Counted from the stretch's first letter, positions 25,209 through 34,336 are shown. The stretch is DNA of 47,549 nt from Mesorhizobium sp. M1C.F.Ca.ET.210.01.1.1 (GCF_004791585.1 NZ_SRUU01000038.1:1-47549), one strand, 5' to 3'. Numbers and translations: made by a program. Notes: a model not told the origin generated them from the letters alone.

Positions 25209-26207
25209 ATGAGTGACAACAACCCGTTCAGCGGCTCATTTGGCGGCAATGCCGGCCAGTACGCCCAATCCGTCCAGTATGGCGGGGCCGGCGACCGCGC
25301 CAAGGTGTCGCTCGGCGAACCGCCGGCCGCCGCCGAGCTGATCAAGGACACCACGACCGCGACATTCGCGGCCGACGTCATCCAGGAATCGCGCCGCCAG
25401 CCGGTGCTGGTCGACTTCTGGGCGCCCTGGTGCGGCCCCTGCAAGCAGCTGACGCCGCAGCTTGAAAAGGCGGTCAAGGCCGCCGGCGGCAAGGTCAAGC
25501 TGGTCAAGATGAACATCGACGACCATCCCTCGATCGCCGGCCAGCTCGGCATCCAGTCCATTCCCGCGGTCATCGCCTTCAAGGACGGCCAGCCGGTCGA
25601 CGGCTTCATGGGCGCGATTCCCGAAAGCCAGATCGCGCAGTTCATCCAGAAGGTCGGCGGCAAGGGCGGCGGCGGCGTGCCGCAGATCACGGATGCGCTT
25701 GCCGCGGCCTCCGAGGCGCGCGAGGCGGGCGATGTCCAGACCGCGGCCGACATCTACGACGCGATCCTCGAGCAGGCGCCCGAAACCGTCGAGGCGATCG
25801 CGGGCCTGGGCGAGATACTGTTCGAGGCCGGCGATGCCGAGGGCGCCGAGGCGGTGCTGGCGAAGGCGCCCGAGGAGAAGAAGGACGCACCCGCGCTTGG
25901 TGCCCTGCGCGCCAAGATGACGCTCGCGGCGGAAGCGGCCGCGCTCGGCAATCCGGCCGAGTTCGAGCGTCGGCTCGCCGCCAATCCGAACGATCATCAG
26001 GCGCGGTTCGACCTGGCGATGGTGCAGAATGCGCGCGGCGAGAAGACGCAGGCCGCCGACAACCTGCTGGCGATCGTCAAGGCCGACCGGACGTGGAACG
26101 ACGACGGCGCGCGGGCGCAGCTCCTGAAGTTCTTCGAGGCATGGGGGATGACCGACGAAGCGACGCTTGCGGCGCGGCGCAAGCTGTCGTCGCTGTTGTT
26201 CTCCTGA
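25209..26207 (+). CDS. Thioredoxin-TPR chaperone (CnoX/YbbN-like)
   Basis: Predicted 332-residue protein. The thioredoxin domain covers about 45-160 with the full active site WCGPC (near 76-80) in VDFWAPWCGPCKQL. A helical TPR-like region follows (EAREAGDVQTAADIYDAILE, then EAGDAEGAEAVL). In relatives this combination protects clients from oxidation and passes them to chaperonins; E. coli CnoX has lost one active-site Cys, whereas alphaproteobacterial forms like this keep both. AAAGGG lies 8 bases before the ATG. Confidence 0.9.
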   Translation: MSDNNPFSGSFGGNAGQYAQSVQYGGAGDRAKVSLGEPPAAAELIKDTTTATFAADVIQESRRQPVLVDFWAPWCGPCKQLTPQLEKAVKAAGGKVKLVKMNIDDHPSIAGQLGIQSIPAVIAFKDGQPVDGFMGAIPESQIAQFIQKVGGKGGGGVPQITDALAAASEAREAGDVQTAADIYDAILEQAPETVEAIAGLGEILFEAGDAEGAEAVLAKAPEEKKDAPALGALRAKMTLAAEAAALGNPAEFERRLAANPNDHQARFDLAMVQNARGEKTQAADNLLAIVKADRTWNDDGARAQLLKFFEAWGMTDEATLAARRKLSSLLFS

Positions 26208-26402
26208 GCGCTTTGCCGGCTTTGTCGCCGACCCCCTTTTGCCGGGGGCTTGCGCAAGGCGGCAACTGCGCCAGATAGGGGCAGTGGCTTGTCCCGCCGA
26301 TGAAGAAAGTTGGACAAGTCGCGGCTGCGCCGGGGGAGCTCACAGGTTTGACACGCTGGCCGGCGACGGGTTCGGAGGTCGAAGTGCAGGCGGAGGGTTG
26401 AA

Positions 26403-27074
26403 GTGCAGGTCGGAAACGCCCGCTATCGGCTCGCGAGGGATCTGCCGCAGGCAATCCCGGTGTTTCCGCTGACCGGCGCCTTGCTTCTGCCGGGCGGGCG
26501 CATGCCGCTCAACATCTTCGAGCCGCGTTACCTGCAGATGGTCGACGAAGCGATGGCCGGACCGCGGCTGATCGGCATGATCCAGCCCGGCCTCGACGGC
26601 GCGCTGCGCGAGGACGGCGAGCCGGAGCTCTGCAGCGTCGGCTGCGCCGGGCGCATAATCTCGCTGGCCGAGACCGGCGACGGGCGCTACCTGATCTCGC
26701 TGCAGGGCGTGTGCCGGTTCCGCGTCACGCAGGAGCTGGCGGTCAAGACGCCGTTCCGGCAGTGCCGGATCGCGCCGTTCCTGGCCGATCTCGAGGAGGA
26801 CCCGGCCGCCGCCGAGGTCGACCGCCCGGCGCTGCTCAAGGCGTTCCGCGCCTATCTGCAAGCCAATGACCTCGAGGCCGACTGGGAAAGCGTCAGCCGC
26901 GCCGAGAATGCCATGTTGGTCAACGCGCTGTCGATGATGGCGCCCTATGGGCCGGCCGAGAAGCAGGCGCTGCTCGAAGCGGCCGACCTGAAGACGCGCG
27001 CCGAGACGCTGATCGCCATCACCGAGATAACGCTGGCCCGCGAGGACGAGGATTTTGGGTCGAGTCTCCAGTAA
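26403..27074 (+). CDS. LON peptidase substrate-binding domain protein
   Basis: Predicted 223-residue protein of the Lon N-terminal (PUA-like) family without ATPase or protease domains. The typical start of the fold is IPVFPLTGALLLPGGRMPLN followed by IFEPRYLQMVDEAM. The start is a GTG at 26403 with GGAGGG 6 bases upstream. The next gene (Trm112-like) follows on the same strand after 56 bp. This trxA/cnoX - lon-domain - Trm112 order is familiar from rhizobial genomes. The role is unknown; it may bind unfolded proteins. Confidence 0.9.
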   Translation: MQVGNARYRLARDLPQAIPVFPLTGALLLPGGRMPLNIFEPRYLQMVDEAMAGPRLIGMIQPGLDGALREDGEPELCSVGCAGRIISLAETGDGRYLISLQGVCRFRVTQELAVKTPFRQCRIAPFLADLEEDPAAAEVDRPALLKAFRAYLQANDLEADWESVSRAENAMLVNALSMMAPYGPAEKQALLEAADLKTRAETLIAITEITLAREDEDFGSSLQ

Positions 27075-27130
27075 GAGTGTCGATATTCAAGTGAGGCCGG
27101 CCTGTGGCGTTTTGGACAAAGGAAAGTGCG

Positions 27131-27379
27131 ATGGCAGCAGACGGACGTGACGCGCGGAAAGCCACGGTCGACCCAAAGCTGTTGGAACTTCTCGCCTGCC
27201 CGCTGACCAAAGGGCCGCTGACGTGGGACGCGGAGCGCAGCGAGCTGGTCTCGCGCGTGGCCAAGCTCGCCTATCCGGTGCGCGACGGCATCCCGATCAT
27301 GCTGCCCTCGGAAGCGCGCACGATCTCGGCCGAAGATGCGCTGCCGCCACCGCCACCGCGGCTGAGCGGGCCGTCGTAA
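27131..27379 (+). CDS. Trm112/YcaR family protein
   Basis: Predicted 82-residue small protein. The family core LELLACPLTKGPLTWDAERS and YPVRDGIPIMLPSEAR is complete. As in many bacterial members, only one cysteine of the zinc site of eukaryotic Trm112 remains. The start at 27131 has AAAGGA 8 bases upstream; a GTG at 27104 is less likely. Eukaryotic Trm112 activates methyltransferases; a bacterial role is not settled. Confidence 0.88.
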   Translation: MAADGRDARKATVDPKLLELLACPLTKGPLTWDAERSELVSRVAKLAYPVRDGIPIMLPSEARTISAEDALPPPPPRLSGPS

Positions 27380-27422
27380 TCGGTGTCCTCATAGGTGCAG
27401 CGACGTAGGTTGGCGATCCTTC

Positions 27423-27583
27423 GCGCCCCCCTCTGGCCTGCCGGCCATCTCCCCCACAAGGGGGGAGATTGGCAGCTTCGGCGCCCCGCCTCATTCTGCA
27501 ATGTTGGAGATTGGCGAAAGCCGGCGTGACGGCTGATCTCCCCCCGTTGTGGGGGAGATGTCCGGCAGGACAGAGGGGGGCGC
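27423..27583. repeat. MITE-like palindromic repeat, copy 2 (RIME-like)
   Basis: A 161-bp element with the same terminal inverted repeats as 1851-2008 and the same core in inverted orientation. Landmarks on the minus strand are GATCAGCCGTCACGCC, GGCTTTCGCCAATCTC and AAGCTGCCAATCTCC. It lies in the convergent junction between the Trm112-like gene and dnaE2, like copy 1 at its own junction. Confidence 0.8.
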
Positions 27584-27652
27584 TGTCCCGCCGACATCAA
27601 AGTTCTGCATCGCGGCGACACCGCAGTTGGGCTCCTGCTTCCTCGTATCGCC

Positions 27653-30600
27653 CTACTGAAAATTCCGCCCTCTCGGCATGACCTGTTGCGCAGTGCTCGA
27701 CAGCGTCGCAACGTCCTGACGGACCGGCAGACCGCGGTTCGCCGGGGCAGACCGGTTCGCATCCGGTTGATGCTCGATGGCAGGCGGCGCGGCCTCACGC
27801 AGGAGCACGCTCAGCCAGGATGTCAGATCCTCGATCCTGTCGGCGACGATGTGGATGACGTCCGATTCGTGCTGCAGCTTGCCGGTGACGCGGATGAAGC
27901 GCGCGCCCATGACGACCGGGCGGAAGCGGTCGAAGACGCGCGGCCAGATGATGACGTTGGCGATCGCCTTTTCGTCCTCCAGCGTGATGAAGATCGCATT
28001 GCCTTTGCCGGGGCGCTGGCGCACCAGCACCAGGCCGGCGACGGAGACGCGTCTGCCGTCGCGCACCGACGGCAGGCCGGCATTGGGCGTGATGCCGGCG
28101 CGGGTGAGCCGCTCGCGCAGGAAGGCGACGGGGTGCTCCTTCAGCGACAGGCCAAGCGAGCGGTAGTCGTGGACGACATGCTCGCCGAGCGGCATTTTCG
28201 GCAGTTTCGTTTCAGGCTCCAGCTCCCGCAGGTGGAGCGTAGGCTGGTCGAACAGCGGCAGCTTCTCGGCGGCACTCCTGCCGTCGAGGGCGCGCACTTC
28301 CCAGAGCGCGGCGCGGCGGTCGAGGCCGAGCGAGCGGAAGGCGTCGGCCTCGGCCAGCCTTTCGATCTCGCCGACATCGAGGCCGGACCGCAGCCAGACA
28401 TCCCTGACCGATCGATAGCCGGCACCGCGCTGGGCGACGGCGGCATCCATGCGCTCCTCCGACAATCCCTTGACCTGGCGGAAACCAAGCCGCACGGCAT
28501 GAGCCGTTTCGATGACGCCGCGCATCGAGGCATGGCGTTCGAGGATGCGGGACGGATCGAAGGCCGACCTCTCCAGCGTGCAATCCCAGGCGGAGTGGTT
28601 GATGTCGACCTCGCGCACCTCGACGCCATGGTCGCGCGCGTCGCGGACGAGCTGGGCCGGCTGGTAGAAGCCCATCGGCTGCGCGTTCAGGATCGCGGCG
28701 CAGAAGACGTCGGGATAGAAGGTCTTGAACCAGCAAGAGGCATAGACCAGCAGCGCGAAGGAGGCGGCATGGCTTTCGGGAAAGCCGTATTCGCCGAAGC
28801 CTTCGATCTGCTTGAAGCAGCGCTCGGCGAAGTCCTTCTCATAGCCATTGTTGACCATGCCGTCGATCATGCGCTGGCGGTAGTTGCCGATCGTGCCGGT
28901 GCGCTTGAAGGTGGCCATCGCGCGGCGAAGCTCGTCCGCCTCGCCCGGCCTGAAGCCGCCGGCGACGATGGCGATCTTCATGGCCTGTTCCTGGAACAGC
29001 GGCACGCCAAGCGTCTTGCCGAGGATCTTCTCCAAGTCAGGGCTGGGGTAATTGACGTCTTCCTTGCCTTGCCGACGACGCAGATAGGGATGCACCATGT
29101 CGCCCTGGATCGGACCGGGGCGGACGATCGCAACCTCGATGACGAGATCGTAGAAGCTGCGCGGCCTAAGGCGCGGCAGCATCGACATCTGGGCGCGAGA
29201 CTCGATCTGGAAGACGCCGAGCGTGTCGGCCCGGCAGATCATGTCATAGACGCGCGTATCGGCTTCACGGATCGTCGCCAGGCTCAGCGGCCGGCCATAA
29301 TCGTCTCTCGCCCGATAATGGGCTTCGAGCAGACCGAAGGCGCGCTTCAGGCAGGTCAGCATGCCGAGCGCCAGCACGTCCACCTTGAGGATCTTCACCG
29401 CGTCGAGGTCGTCCTTGTCCCACTCGACCATCTTGCGCTCCTCCATCGCCGTCTTGACGATGGGCACGACTTCGTCGAGCCGGTCGCGGGTGATGACGAA
29501 GCCGCCGACATGCTGGGAGAGGTGGCGGGGAAAGCCCATGATCTCGTTGGCGCGCTCCAGCACTTGCCGCGACAGCGGGTCGGTGCGGTCGAGGCCGCCG
29601 GCATTGGCCTCCCTTTCGCCGAGCTCGGAGGCCGACCAGCCCCAGATGGTGCTAGACAGGGCGCTCCTGACGTCCTCGGAAAGGCCCATGGCCTTGGCCA
29701 CTTCGCGCAGCGCCGAGCGGCCGCGATAGCTGATGACGGCGGCGGCTAAAGCGGTGCGCTTGGCGCTGTATTTCTCGTAAATATAGGCGATGACCTCGTC
29801 GCGCCTTTCATGCTCGAAGTCGACGTCGATGTCGGGGGGCTCGTTGCGCTCCTCGGAGATGAAGCGCTCGAACAGCGTGTCGATCCGCTCGGGTCCGACT
29901 TCGGTGATGCCGATGCAGAAGCAGATGATCGAATTGGCGGCAGAGCCCCGGCCCTGGCAAAGAATGTCCTGGCTGCGGGCGAATTTGACGATGTCGTAGA
30001 CGGTCAGGAAATAGCGCGCGTAGTTCAGCCGCTCGATCAAGGCGAGCTCGCTGTCGATGCGCCGCAGCACATCGGCGGGGACGCCGGCCGGATAGCGCCT
30101 CGCCGCCCCTTCCCGCGCCAGGCGCTCGAGCTCGGCCTGCGGCCCGAGACCGGATTCGGTCGGTTCGTCCGGATAATTGTATTCGAGGTCGCTGAGCGCG
30201 AAGGTGAGCTCGTCGGCGAAGCGCAGCGTCTCCGCCAGCGCCTGCGGATGGCGGCGGAAAAGGCGCGCCATTTCCAGCGGCGGCTTCAGATGGCGCTCGG
30301 CATTCGCCGTCAGCTCCAGCCCGACCTCGCAAACCGGCGTGTTGAGGCGGATCGCGGTGAGCACATCCTGCAGCGGCCGGCGCTCGGCGGCATGATAGAG
30401 CACATCGTTGGTCGCCATCAGCGGAACCCGCGCATGTTCGGCCATCGCCGCCGCCTGCTCGATACGGAAGCGGTCGTTGCCGCCGTAATCCGGCGCCACG
30501 GCCAGCCGGAGCGCGGCGCCGAAGCGATCCTTAAGCCGGCTAATGAGACTTAGATTGCCTTCCGCGCCTGCCGACAGATCGGGCAGGATGGCCAGCGAAA

Positions 30601-30979
30601 GGCGATCCCCCCATTCAAGAAGGTCGCTGAACTCCAGCAGCGTCGCGCCCTTCTCGTTCTCGTCGCGCAAATTGGCCTGCGTCAGCATGCGGCAAAGATG
30701 CCCCCAGCCCTTGCGGTCTTGCGGGTAAGCAAGAATGTCCGGCGTGCCGTCGCGGAAGACCAGGCGGCAGCCGGGATGATAGGCAAGCTTTTCCACCTTG
30801 GCCTGCTGCCAGGCCCGCACGACGCCGGCGACGGTGTTGCGGTCGGCCAGCCCGATCGAGGCAAAGCCGTAGAATTTCGCCGTGACCACCAGCTCCTCCG
30901 GCTTGGAGGCGCCGCGCAGGAAGGAGAAGTTCGACTGGATGCCGAGCTCGGCATAGGGGATGGCGGTCAGCGCGTTCAT
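27653..30979 (-). CDS. dnaE2: Error-prone DNA polymerase DnaE2 (ImuC)
   Basis: Predicted 1108-residue C-family DNA polymerase. Domains in order are PHP (YAELGIQSNFSFLRGASKPE onward), polymerase core with the aspartate motif PPDIDVDFEHERRDEV, tandem helix-hairpin-helix, and a C-terminal OB fold (VSVAGLVLVRQRPGKGNAIF). The length is standard. The start at 30979 overlaps the imuB stop by 4 bases. With ImuA and ImuB it forms the SOS-induced mutasome that copies past DNA lesions at the cost of mutation. Operon control by LexA is supported by a box upstream of imuA. Confidence 0.96.
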   Translation of the reverse strand: MNALTAIPYAELGIQSNFSFLRGASKPEELVVTAKFYGFASIGLADRNTVAGVVRAWQQAKVEKLAYHPGCRLVFRDGTPDILAYPQDRKGWGHLCRMLTQANLRDENEKGATLLEFSDLLEWGDRLSLAILPDLSAGAEGNLSLISRLKDRFGAALRLAVAPDYGGNDRFRIEQAAAMAEHARVPLMATNDVLYHAAERRPLQDVLTAIRLNTPVCEVGLELTANAERHLKPPLEMARLFRRHPQALAETLRFADELTFALSDLEYNYPDEPTESGLGPQAELERLAREGAARRYPAGVPADVLRRIDSELALIERLNYARYFLTVYDIVKFARSQDILCQGRGSAANSIICFCIGITEVGPERIDTLFERFISEERNEPPDIDVDFEHERRDEVIAYIYEKYSAKRTALAAAVISYRGRSALREVAKAMGLSEDVRSALSSTIWGWSASELGEREANAGGLDRTDPLSRQVLERANEIMGFPRHLSQHVGGFVITRDRLDEVVPIVKTAMEERKMVEWDKDDLDAVKILKVDVLALGMLTCLKRAFGLLEAHYRARDDYGRPLSLATIREADTRVYDMICRADTLGVFQIESRAQMSMLPRLRPRSFYDLVIEVAIVRPGPIQGDMVHPYLRRRQGKEDVNYPSPDLEKILGKTLGVPLFQEQAMKIAIVAGGFRPGEADELRRAMATFKRTGTIGNYRQRMIDGMVNNGYEKDFAERCFKQIEGFGEYGFPESHAASFALLVYASCWFKTFYPDVFCAAILNAQPMGFYQPAQLVRDARDHGVEVREVDINHSAWDCTLERSAFDPSRILERHASMRGVIETAHAVRLGFRQVKGLSEERMDAAVAQRGAGYRSVRDVWLRSGLDVGEIERLAEADAFRSLGLDRRAALWEVRALDGRSAAEKLPLFDQPTLHLRELEPETKLPKMPLGEHVVHDYRSLGLSLKEHPVAFLRERLTRAGITPNAGLPSVRDGRRVSVAGLVLVRQRPGKGNAIFITLEDEKAIANVIIWPRVFDRFRPVVMGARFIRVTGKLQHESDVIHIVADRIEDLTSWLSVLLREAAPPAIEHQPDANRSAPANRGLPVRQDVATLSSTAQQVMPRGRNFQ

Positions 30980-32583
30980 GCGAACACCCCGTGCATGAAC
31001 CAGCGCGGCGCGGCTTGCGAGGCGCTGCTGTAGAGGCCCTGGCGGTAGAGCCAGTAGCGGCGGCCCTCGCTGTCTTCGATGCGGTAATAATCGCGGGTCG
31101 GCGCTTCCTCCTCGCCGGGCAGCTGCCGCCACCATTCGGCGGCGATGCGTTCCGGCCCTTCGGCGCGGGCGACGCGGTAAAGCGCGCGCCGCCAGCGGAA
31201 ATTCATCGGCGGACCTTCGGGGATCTCGGTCGCCGGCACCTCGATCGGCTCGGGCGAACGGAACAGCCGCACCGGCCGCTCCGGCGGATAGATGGTCATC
31301 GGCGGCGCCGTCCGGTCGGAGCGTTTCGCCGGGATGCGCCGTTGCGGCGCTTCCGCGAAGGGAACGATCGCGACGGCCCGCTCCGGCAGATGGCTTTCGA
31401 CGACGACCGGCTTCAGCACGGCGGCCTCGCCGAGGCGGGCGCGGACGCGGTCGGCGAACAAGGCGATGTCTGCGTCGTCATCGGCGGCTTCGCCGGTGAG
31501 GTCGCCCTGCAGCATGTCGAAGGCGGCGACCGAAAGCACCGACAACCGCACGAGGTCGAAGCCGAAGCCGGCGTCGATGTTTTGTTCCAGCGCGGTCAGC
31601 CGCTCGTGGAACAGTTTTTTGATCAACTGCGGCTCGCGCATCGGGCGCGAGGTGCCGACCGCGATGCGGCTGACGGCGCCGTCGACGCGGAAGAGAAGCA
31701 GGGCGAGCGCCCTGGCGCCCTCGCCGCGGCGTTCGAGGTCGGCCTTCAAGGCCACGGCAAGCCGGCTCACCAGCCGTTCGATGTCGTCGGTGAGCACGAC
31801 CGGTTCGGCAAGATGGCGCTCGACCGAGAGCGGCGCAACGGGAAGGCGCGGCGACACGGCCTCGTCGAGGCGGCCGAGCGCCTGGTCGAGGCGCAGAAGC
31901 AAGGTGGCGCCGAAGCGGCGGGCGAGCGGCGCGCGGGGGGCGGCCATCACCGCGCCCGCCGTGCGCAGGCCGACGCTTTCCAGACTGGCGCGGGTTTCCG
32001 GCGCGATGCGCAGCGCCGAAAGCGGCAAGGGCGAAAGAAGCGCCTCCTCCTCGCCGCCGCCCACGATGCGGTCGCCGTGGAAGCGCGCCGCAGCCCAGGC
32101 CGCCCCCGGTGTGGAGGCGAGGCCGGCGCGGACATCGAATCCCTGCTGGAAGAAGCGGGTGAGGATCTCGTCCTGCATGGCGCGCTCGCCGCCGAACAGA
32201 TGCGTGCAGCCGGTGACGTCGAGGAACAGCCCGTCCTCGCCGTCGATCGCCACCAGCGGCGTATAGCGGTCGCACCAGTCGGCAAGGCCCTCGAGCAGGC
32301 GGCGGTCGGCCTCCGCGTCGGCTTCCACCACATCGATTGAAGGGTGCATGGCGCGCGCATCGGCAATGCCCATGCCGCGCTTCAATTTGAGAGCCTCAGC
32401 CCGCTCGTCGAGGGCTGCGATGCGCTGGGCGTTGCTGTCGCGATGGCTGATGACCAGTGGCAGGTGCTGCGAGGGCCGGGAACGCCAGGACCGCCCCAGA
32501 CGCTGGCGCAGGATCCGCTCCGCGCAGAGGTACGGGAACCACAGCGACAGAATTCTCTGTTCTTTCTGCAAAAGCGTGCTCAT
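30976..32583 (-). CDS. imuB: ImuB, Y-family polymerase-like mutasome subunit
   Basis: Predicted 535-residue protein related to Y-family polymerases. The N-terminus reads RILSLWFPYLCAERIL, where true polymerases have the metal-binding aspartate, so it is probably inactive, as is usual for ImuB. It serves as the hub linking DnaE2, ImuA and the beta clamp. A QGDLTG stretch after the little-finger region could be a weak clamp motif. The C-terminal tail (RRYWLYRQGLYSS to PRWFMHGVFA) is the extra domain found in ImuB proteins. It overlaps imuA by 188 bp and dnaE2 by 4 bp. Confidence 0.94.
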   Translation of the reverse strand: MSTLLQKEQRILSLWFPYLCAERILRQRLGRSWRSRPSQHLPLVISHRDSNAQRIAALDERAEALKLKRGMGIADARAMHPSIDVVEADAEADRRLLEGLADWCDRYTPLVAIDGEDGLFLDVTGCTHLFGGERAMQDEILTRFFQQGFDVRAGLASTPGAAWAAARFHGDRIVGGGEEEALLSPLPLSALRIAPETRASLESVGLRTAGAVMAAPRAPLARRFGATLLLRLDQALGRLDEAVSPRLPVAPLSVERHLAEPVVLTDDIERLVSRLAVALKADLERRGEGARALALLLFRVDGAVSRIAVGTSRPMREPQLIKKLFHERLTALEQNIDAGFGFDLVRLSVLSVAAFDMLQGDLTGEAADDDADIALFADRVRARLGEAAVLKPVVVESHLPERAVAIVPFAEAPQRRIPAKRSDRTAPPMTIYPPERPVRLFRSPEPIEVPATEIPEGPPMNFRWRRALYRVARAEGPERIAAEWWRQLPGEEEAPTRDYYRIEDSEGRRYWLYRQGLYSSASQAAPRWFMHGVFA

Positions 32584-33388
32584 CGGGGTTCCACTCCAGT
32601 GTGAATTGTCCGGGCAGGGCCGTGCGGCTCTTGCCGATATCGACGGTGAAGGCGGGGCTGCCGATCGAGCCGTCGAGCGGGCCGGCGATCGTCCGGCGCG
32701 CTGCCGCCGGCGCGGCCGAGACGATGAGGCGCACCGGCGCGGCGGTGGGCTCGGCCTCGCCGGCCTGGCGCAGCAAAAGCACCGGGCGGCCGGCGCTTTG
32801 GGCGCGGGCGTGCAGCCGCCGCGTGGCGGTCAGGTCGAGAAGCCGCGGGCTGCCGCGGATCTCGAGGATGACGGCGGCGAAGGCCGTCATGCGGGCGGCC
32901 TCCTCGGCGATCCATAGCGCGTCGAGCAGCTTCGGCGCTTCGGAAAACAGCAATTGCTCCGGCTCGATGCCGAACAGGGCATGGAGCCCGCTCGCATAGG
33001 GAAAGCCGGCCTCGTGGAAGATTTCCGCCGTGCCGATCCAGAGGACCGGCAGACCCTGCTTTTCCTTGAGGATCAGGCTGGTGAGCGACAGCGCGAAGCC
33101 GGCGACGGCGCCGGCATCGCGGGTCTCCAGCCCGTGGATTTCGCTGAGCGCCGCTTTGGGCAGGCCGCCGCCGAGCGCGGCGTCGAGCCCTTCGATGCCG
33201 GTGTGCAGGAAGGCATCCGGCGAGGCCACGGCAAGGCCGCGCCGGAGGACGGTGATGTCCGATCCGGCGGCATCGACGGACGTGTTCCGCGCCGGCGCTT
33301 CCAGGCGCTCGGGCAGCGTTCCCTCGATCTTCGCGATCTGGCGGCGCAGGGCAAAAACAGTTTCCCGCGCCACGGCGGTCATCGCCAT
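32396..33388 (-). CDS. imuA: ImuA, RecA-like mutasome subunit
   Basis: Predicted 330-residue protein. The core resembles ImuA/SulA-like RecA folds (GIEGLDAALGGGLPKAALSE near the N-terminal third, then LPVLWIGTAEIFHEAGFPYA). ImuA aids ImuB and DnaE2 in mutagenic synthesis. The start at 33388 has GGAAG 8-9 bases upstream; ATGs at 33382 and 33409 are alternatives, the latter crowding the LexA box. The last 60 or so residues lie inside imuB and are rich in Ala, Pro and Arg (PALAAPATGHQPSRQQRPAH), so the tail may be a read-through extension of little function. Confidence 0.88.
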   Translation of the reverse strand: MAMTAVARETVFALRRQIAKIEGTLPERLEAPARNTSVDAAGSDITVLRRGLAVASPDAFLHTGIEGLDAALGGGLPKAALSEIHGLETRDAGAVAGFALSLTSLILKEKQGLPVLWIGTAEIFHEAGFPYASGLHALFGIEPEQLLFSEAPKLLDALWIAEEAARMTAFAAVILEIRGSPRLLDLTATRRLHARAQSAGRPVLLLRQAGEAEPTAAPVRLIVSAAPAAARRTIAGPLDGSIGSPAFTVDIGKSRTALPGQFTLEWNPDEHAFAERTENSVAVVPVPLRGADPAPASGAVLAFPALAAPATGHQPSRQQRPAHRSPRRAG

Positions 33389-33411
33389 GACGTTCACTTC
33401 CGGCAGCAATT

Positions 33412-33426
33412 GTTCCTGTTATGTTC
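33412..33426. promoter_or_regulatory. LexA (SOS) box of the imuA-imuB-dnaE2 operon
   Basis: GTTC-CTGTTAT-GTTC matches the alphaproteobacterial LexA consensus GTTC-N7-GTTC exactly. It lies 24 bp before the imuA start. A possible promoter upstream on the minus strand is TTGACT (33453-33458) with TCTATA (33428-33433), although their 19-bp spacing is long. The box would cover the transcription start and repress the operon until DNA damage. Confidence 0.88.
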
Positions 33427-33571
33427 CTATAGATTCCAGAGGGCCCTGGAAGAGTCAAGCCGAGTCACAAGGAATTTATTCCTTCGCCCTTAACCCGGGA
33501 AGCGGACGACCAGTCGGCTCATTTGCCTCGACCGGCGCGAAAGCCTATATGCCGGGATCAAAGGAAATCCC

Positions 33572-34009
33572 ATGGCCCGCATCTACAAGACCCGCACCTG
33601 GCACGACCAGCTCTCGCCCTCGATGGAGGAAATGGAGCTTCTGGCGCTGGAGGCCTATGCCCATCTGCCGGAGGAGTTCCGCACGCTCACCGGCGAGATC
33701 ATCATCCAGATCGCCGACTTCCCGACCGACGAGATCATGGACGACCTGTCGCTGGAGACGCCCTTCGACCTGCTCGGCCTGTTCGAGGGGCGCGGCATCG
33801 CCGAGCGCTGGAACCCGCAGACCGGCGAGGGACCGAACCGCATCACGCTCTATCGCCGCGCCATCCTCGACTACTGGGCCGAGAACGAGGAGACGCTGGG
33901 CGACATCGTCACCCATGTGCTGATCCATGAGATCGGCCACCATTTCGGCCTCTCGGACGACGACATGGAGCGGATCGAGGAGGCGGCGGAGCAGGCTGCG
34001 GCGGGATGA
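33572..34009 (+). CDS. Zincin-like metallopeptidase family protein
   Basis: Predicted 145-residue small protein with a zinc-binding HExxH at 119-123 (VLIHEIGHHFGLSDDDM). It matches the short bacterial zincin family formerly known as DUF1025 (MLALEAYAHLPEEF-like helix, then IVTHVLIHEIGHHFG). AAAGGA precedes the ATG by 6 bases. No signal peptide, so it is cytoplasmic. Function in this family is not established. Confidence 0.88.
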   Translation: MARIYKTRTWHDQLSPSMEEMELLALEAYAHLPEEFRTLTGEIIIQIADFPTDEIMDDLSLETPFDLLGLFEGRGIAERWNPQTGEGPNRITLYRRAILDYWAENEETLGDIVTHVLIHEIGHHFGLSDDDMERIEEAAEQAAAG

Positions 34010-34050
34010 GCTTCACACTGCTCGGTGGCGGACGCCTCGTTCCTTCGCGC

Positions 34051-34096
34051 GCCCTCTGCCCTGCCGGGCATCTCCCACTTGGGCGGAGATCGGCTG
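34051..34096. repeat. Solo end of a RIME-like repeat
   Basis: GCCCTCTGCCCTGCCGGGCA followed by TCTCCCACTTGGGCGGAGAT corresponds to one terminal inverted repeat of the elements at 1851 and 27423. It lies in the convergent gap between the metallopeptidase and DUF1737 genes. The other end and core are missing. Confidence 0.65.
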
Positions 34097-34099
34097 TAT

Positions 34100-34306
34100 C
34101 TACCAATCGCTGAGCTTGGTGTCGGCCGTGTATTCCTGACCCTCGACATCCTTCACCACGGCCTGGCCGCAGCGCATCGACTTGGTCTTCTTGTCAAAGG
34201 CATAGGTCGGCGAGCCGAACAGGTGCCAGCCCTTGTTCAGGGCGGCCGTCACCTTGTGACAGAAGGTTGCGTCGTCCGGACCGGATAGAAAGCGGTAGAG
34301 TTTCAT
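34100..34306 (-). CDS. DUF1737 domain protein
   Basis: Predicted 68-residue protein. MKLYRFLSGPDDATFCHKVT and LNKGWHLFGSPTYAFD are the hallmarks of DUF1737 (compact alpha/beta fold). AGGG lies 8 bases before the ATG. Function unknown. It is followed on the same strand by nothing but the repeat; the CitE-like gene ends 30 bp before its start and may share the transcript. Confidence 0.88.
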   Translation of the reverse strand: MKLYRFLSGPDDATFCHKVTAALNKGWHLFGSPTYAFDKKTKSMRCGQAVVKDVEGQEYTADTKLSDW

Positions 34307-34336
34307 TTATTCGACCCTGTCTTGAATGTCGGCGCA

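Noticed and set aside
27686..29749. A 687-codon open frame on the plus strand across dnaE2
   Set aside because: Antisense to the intact polymerase frame; composition is the typical His/Arg/Gly-rich shadow of high-GC genes.
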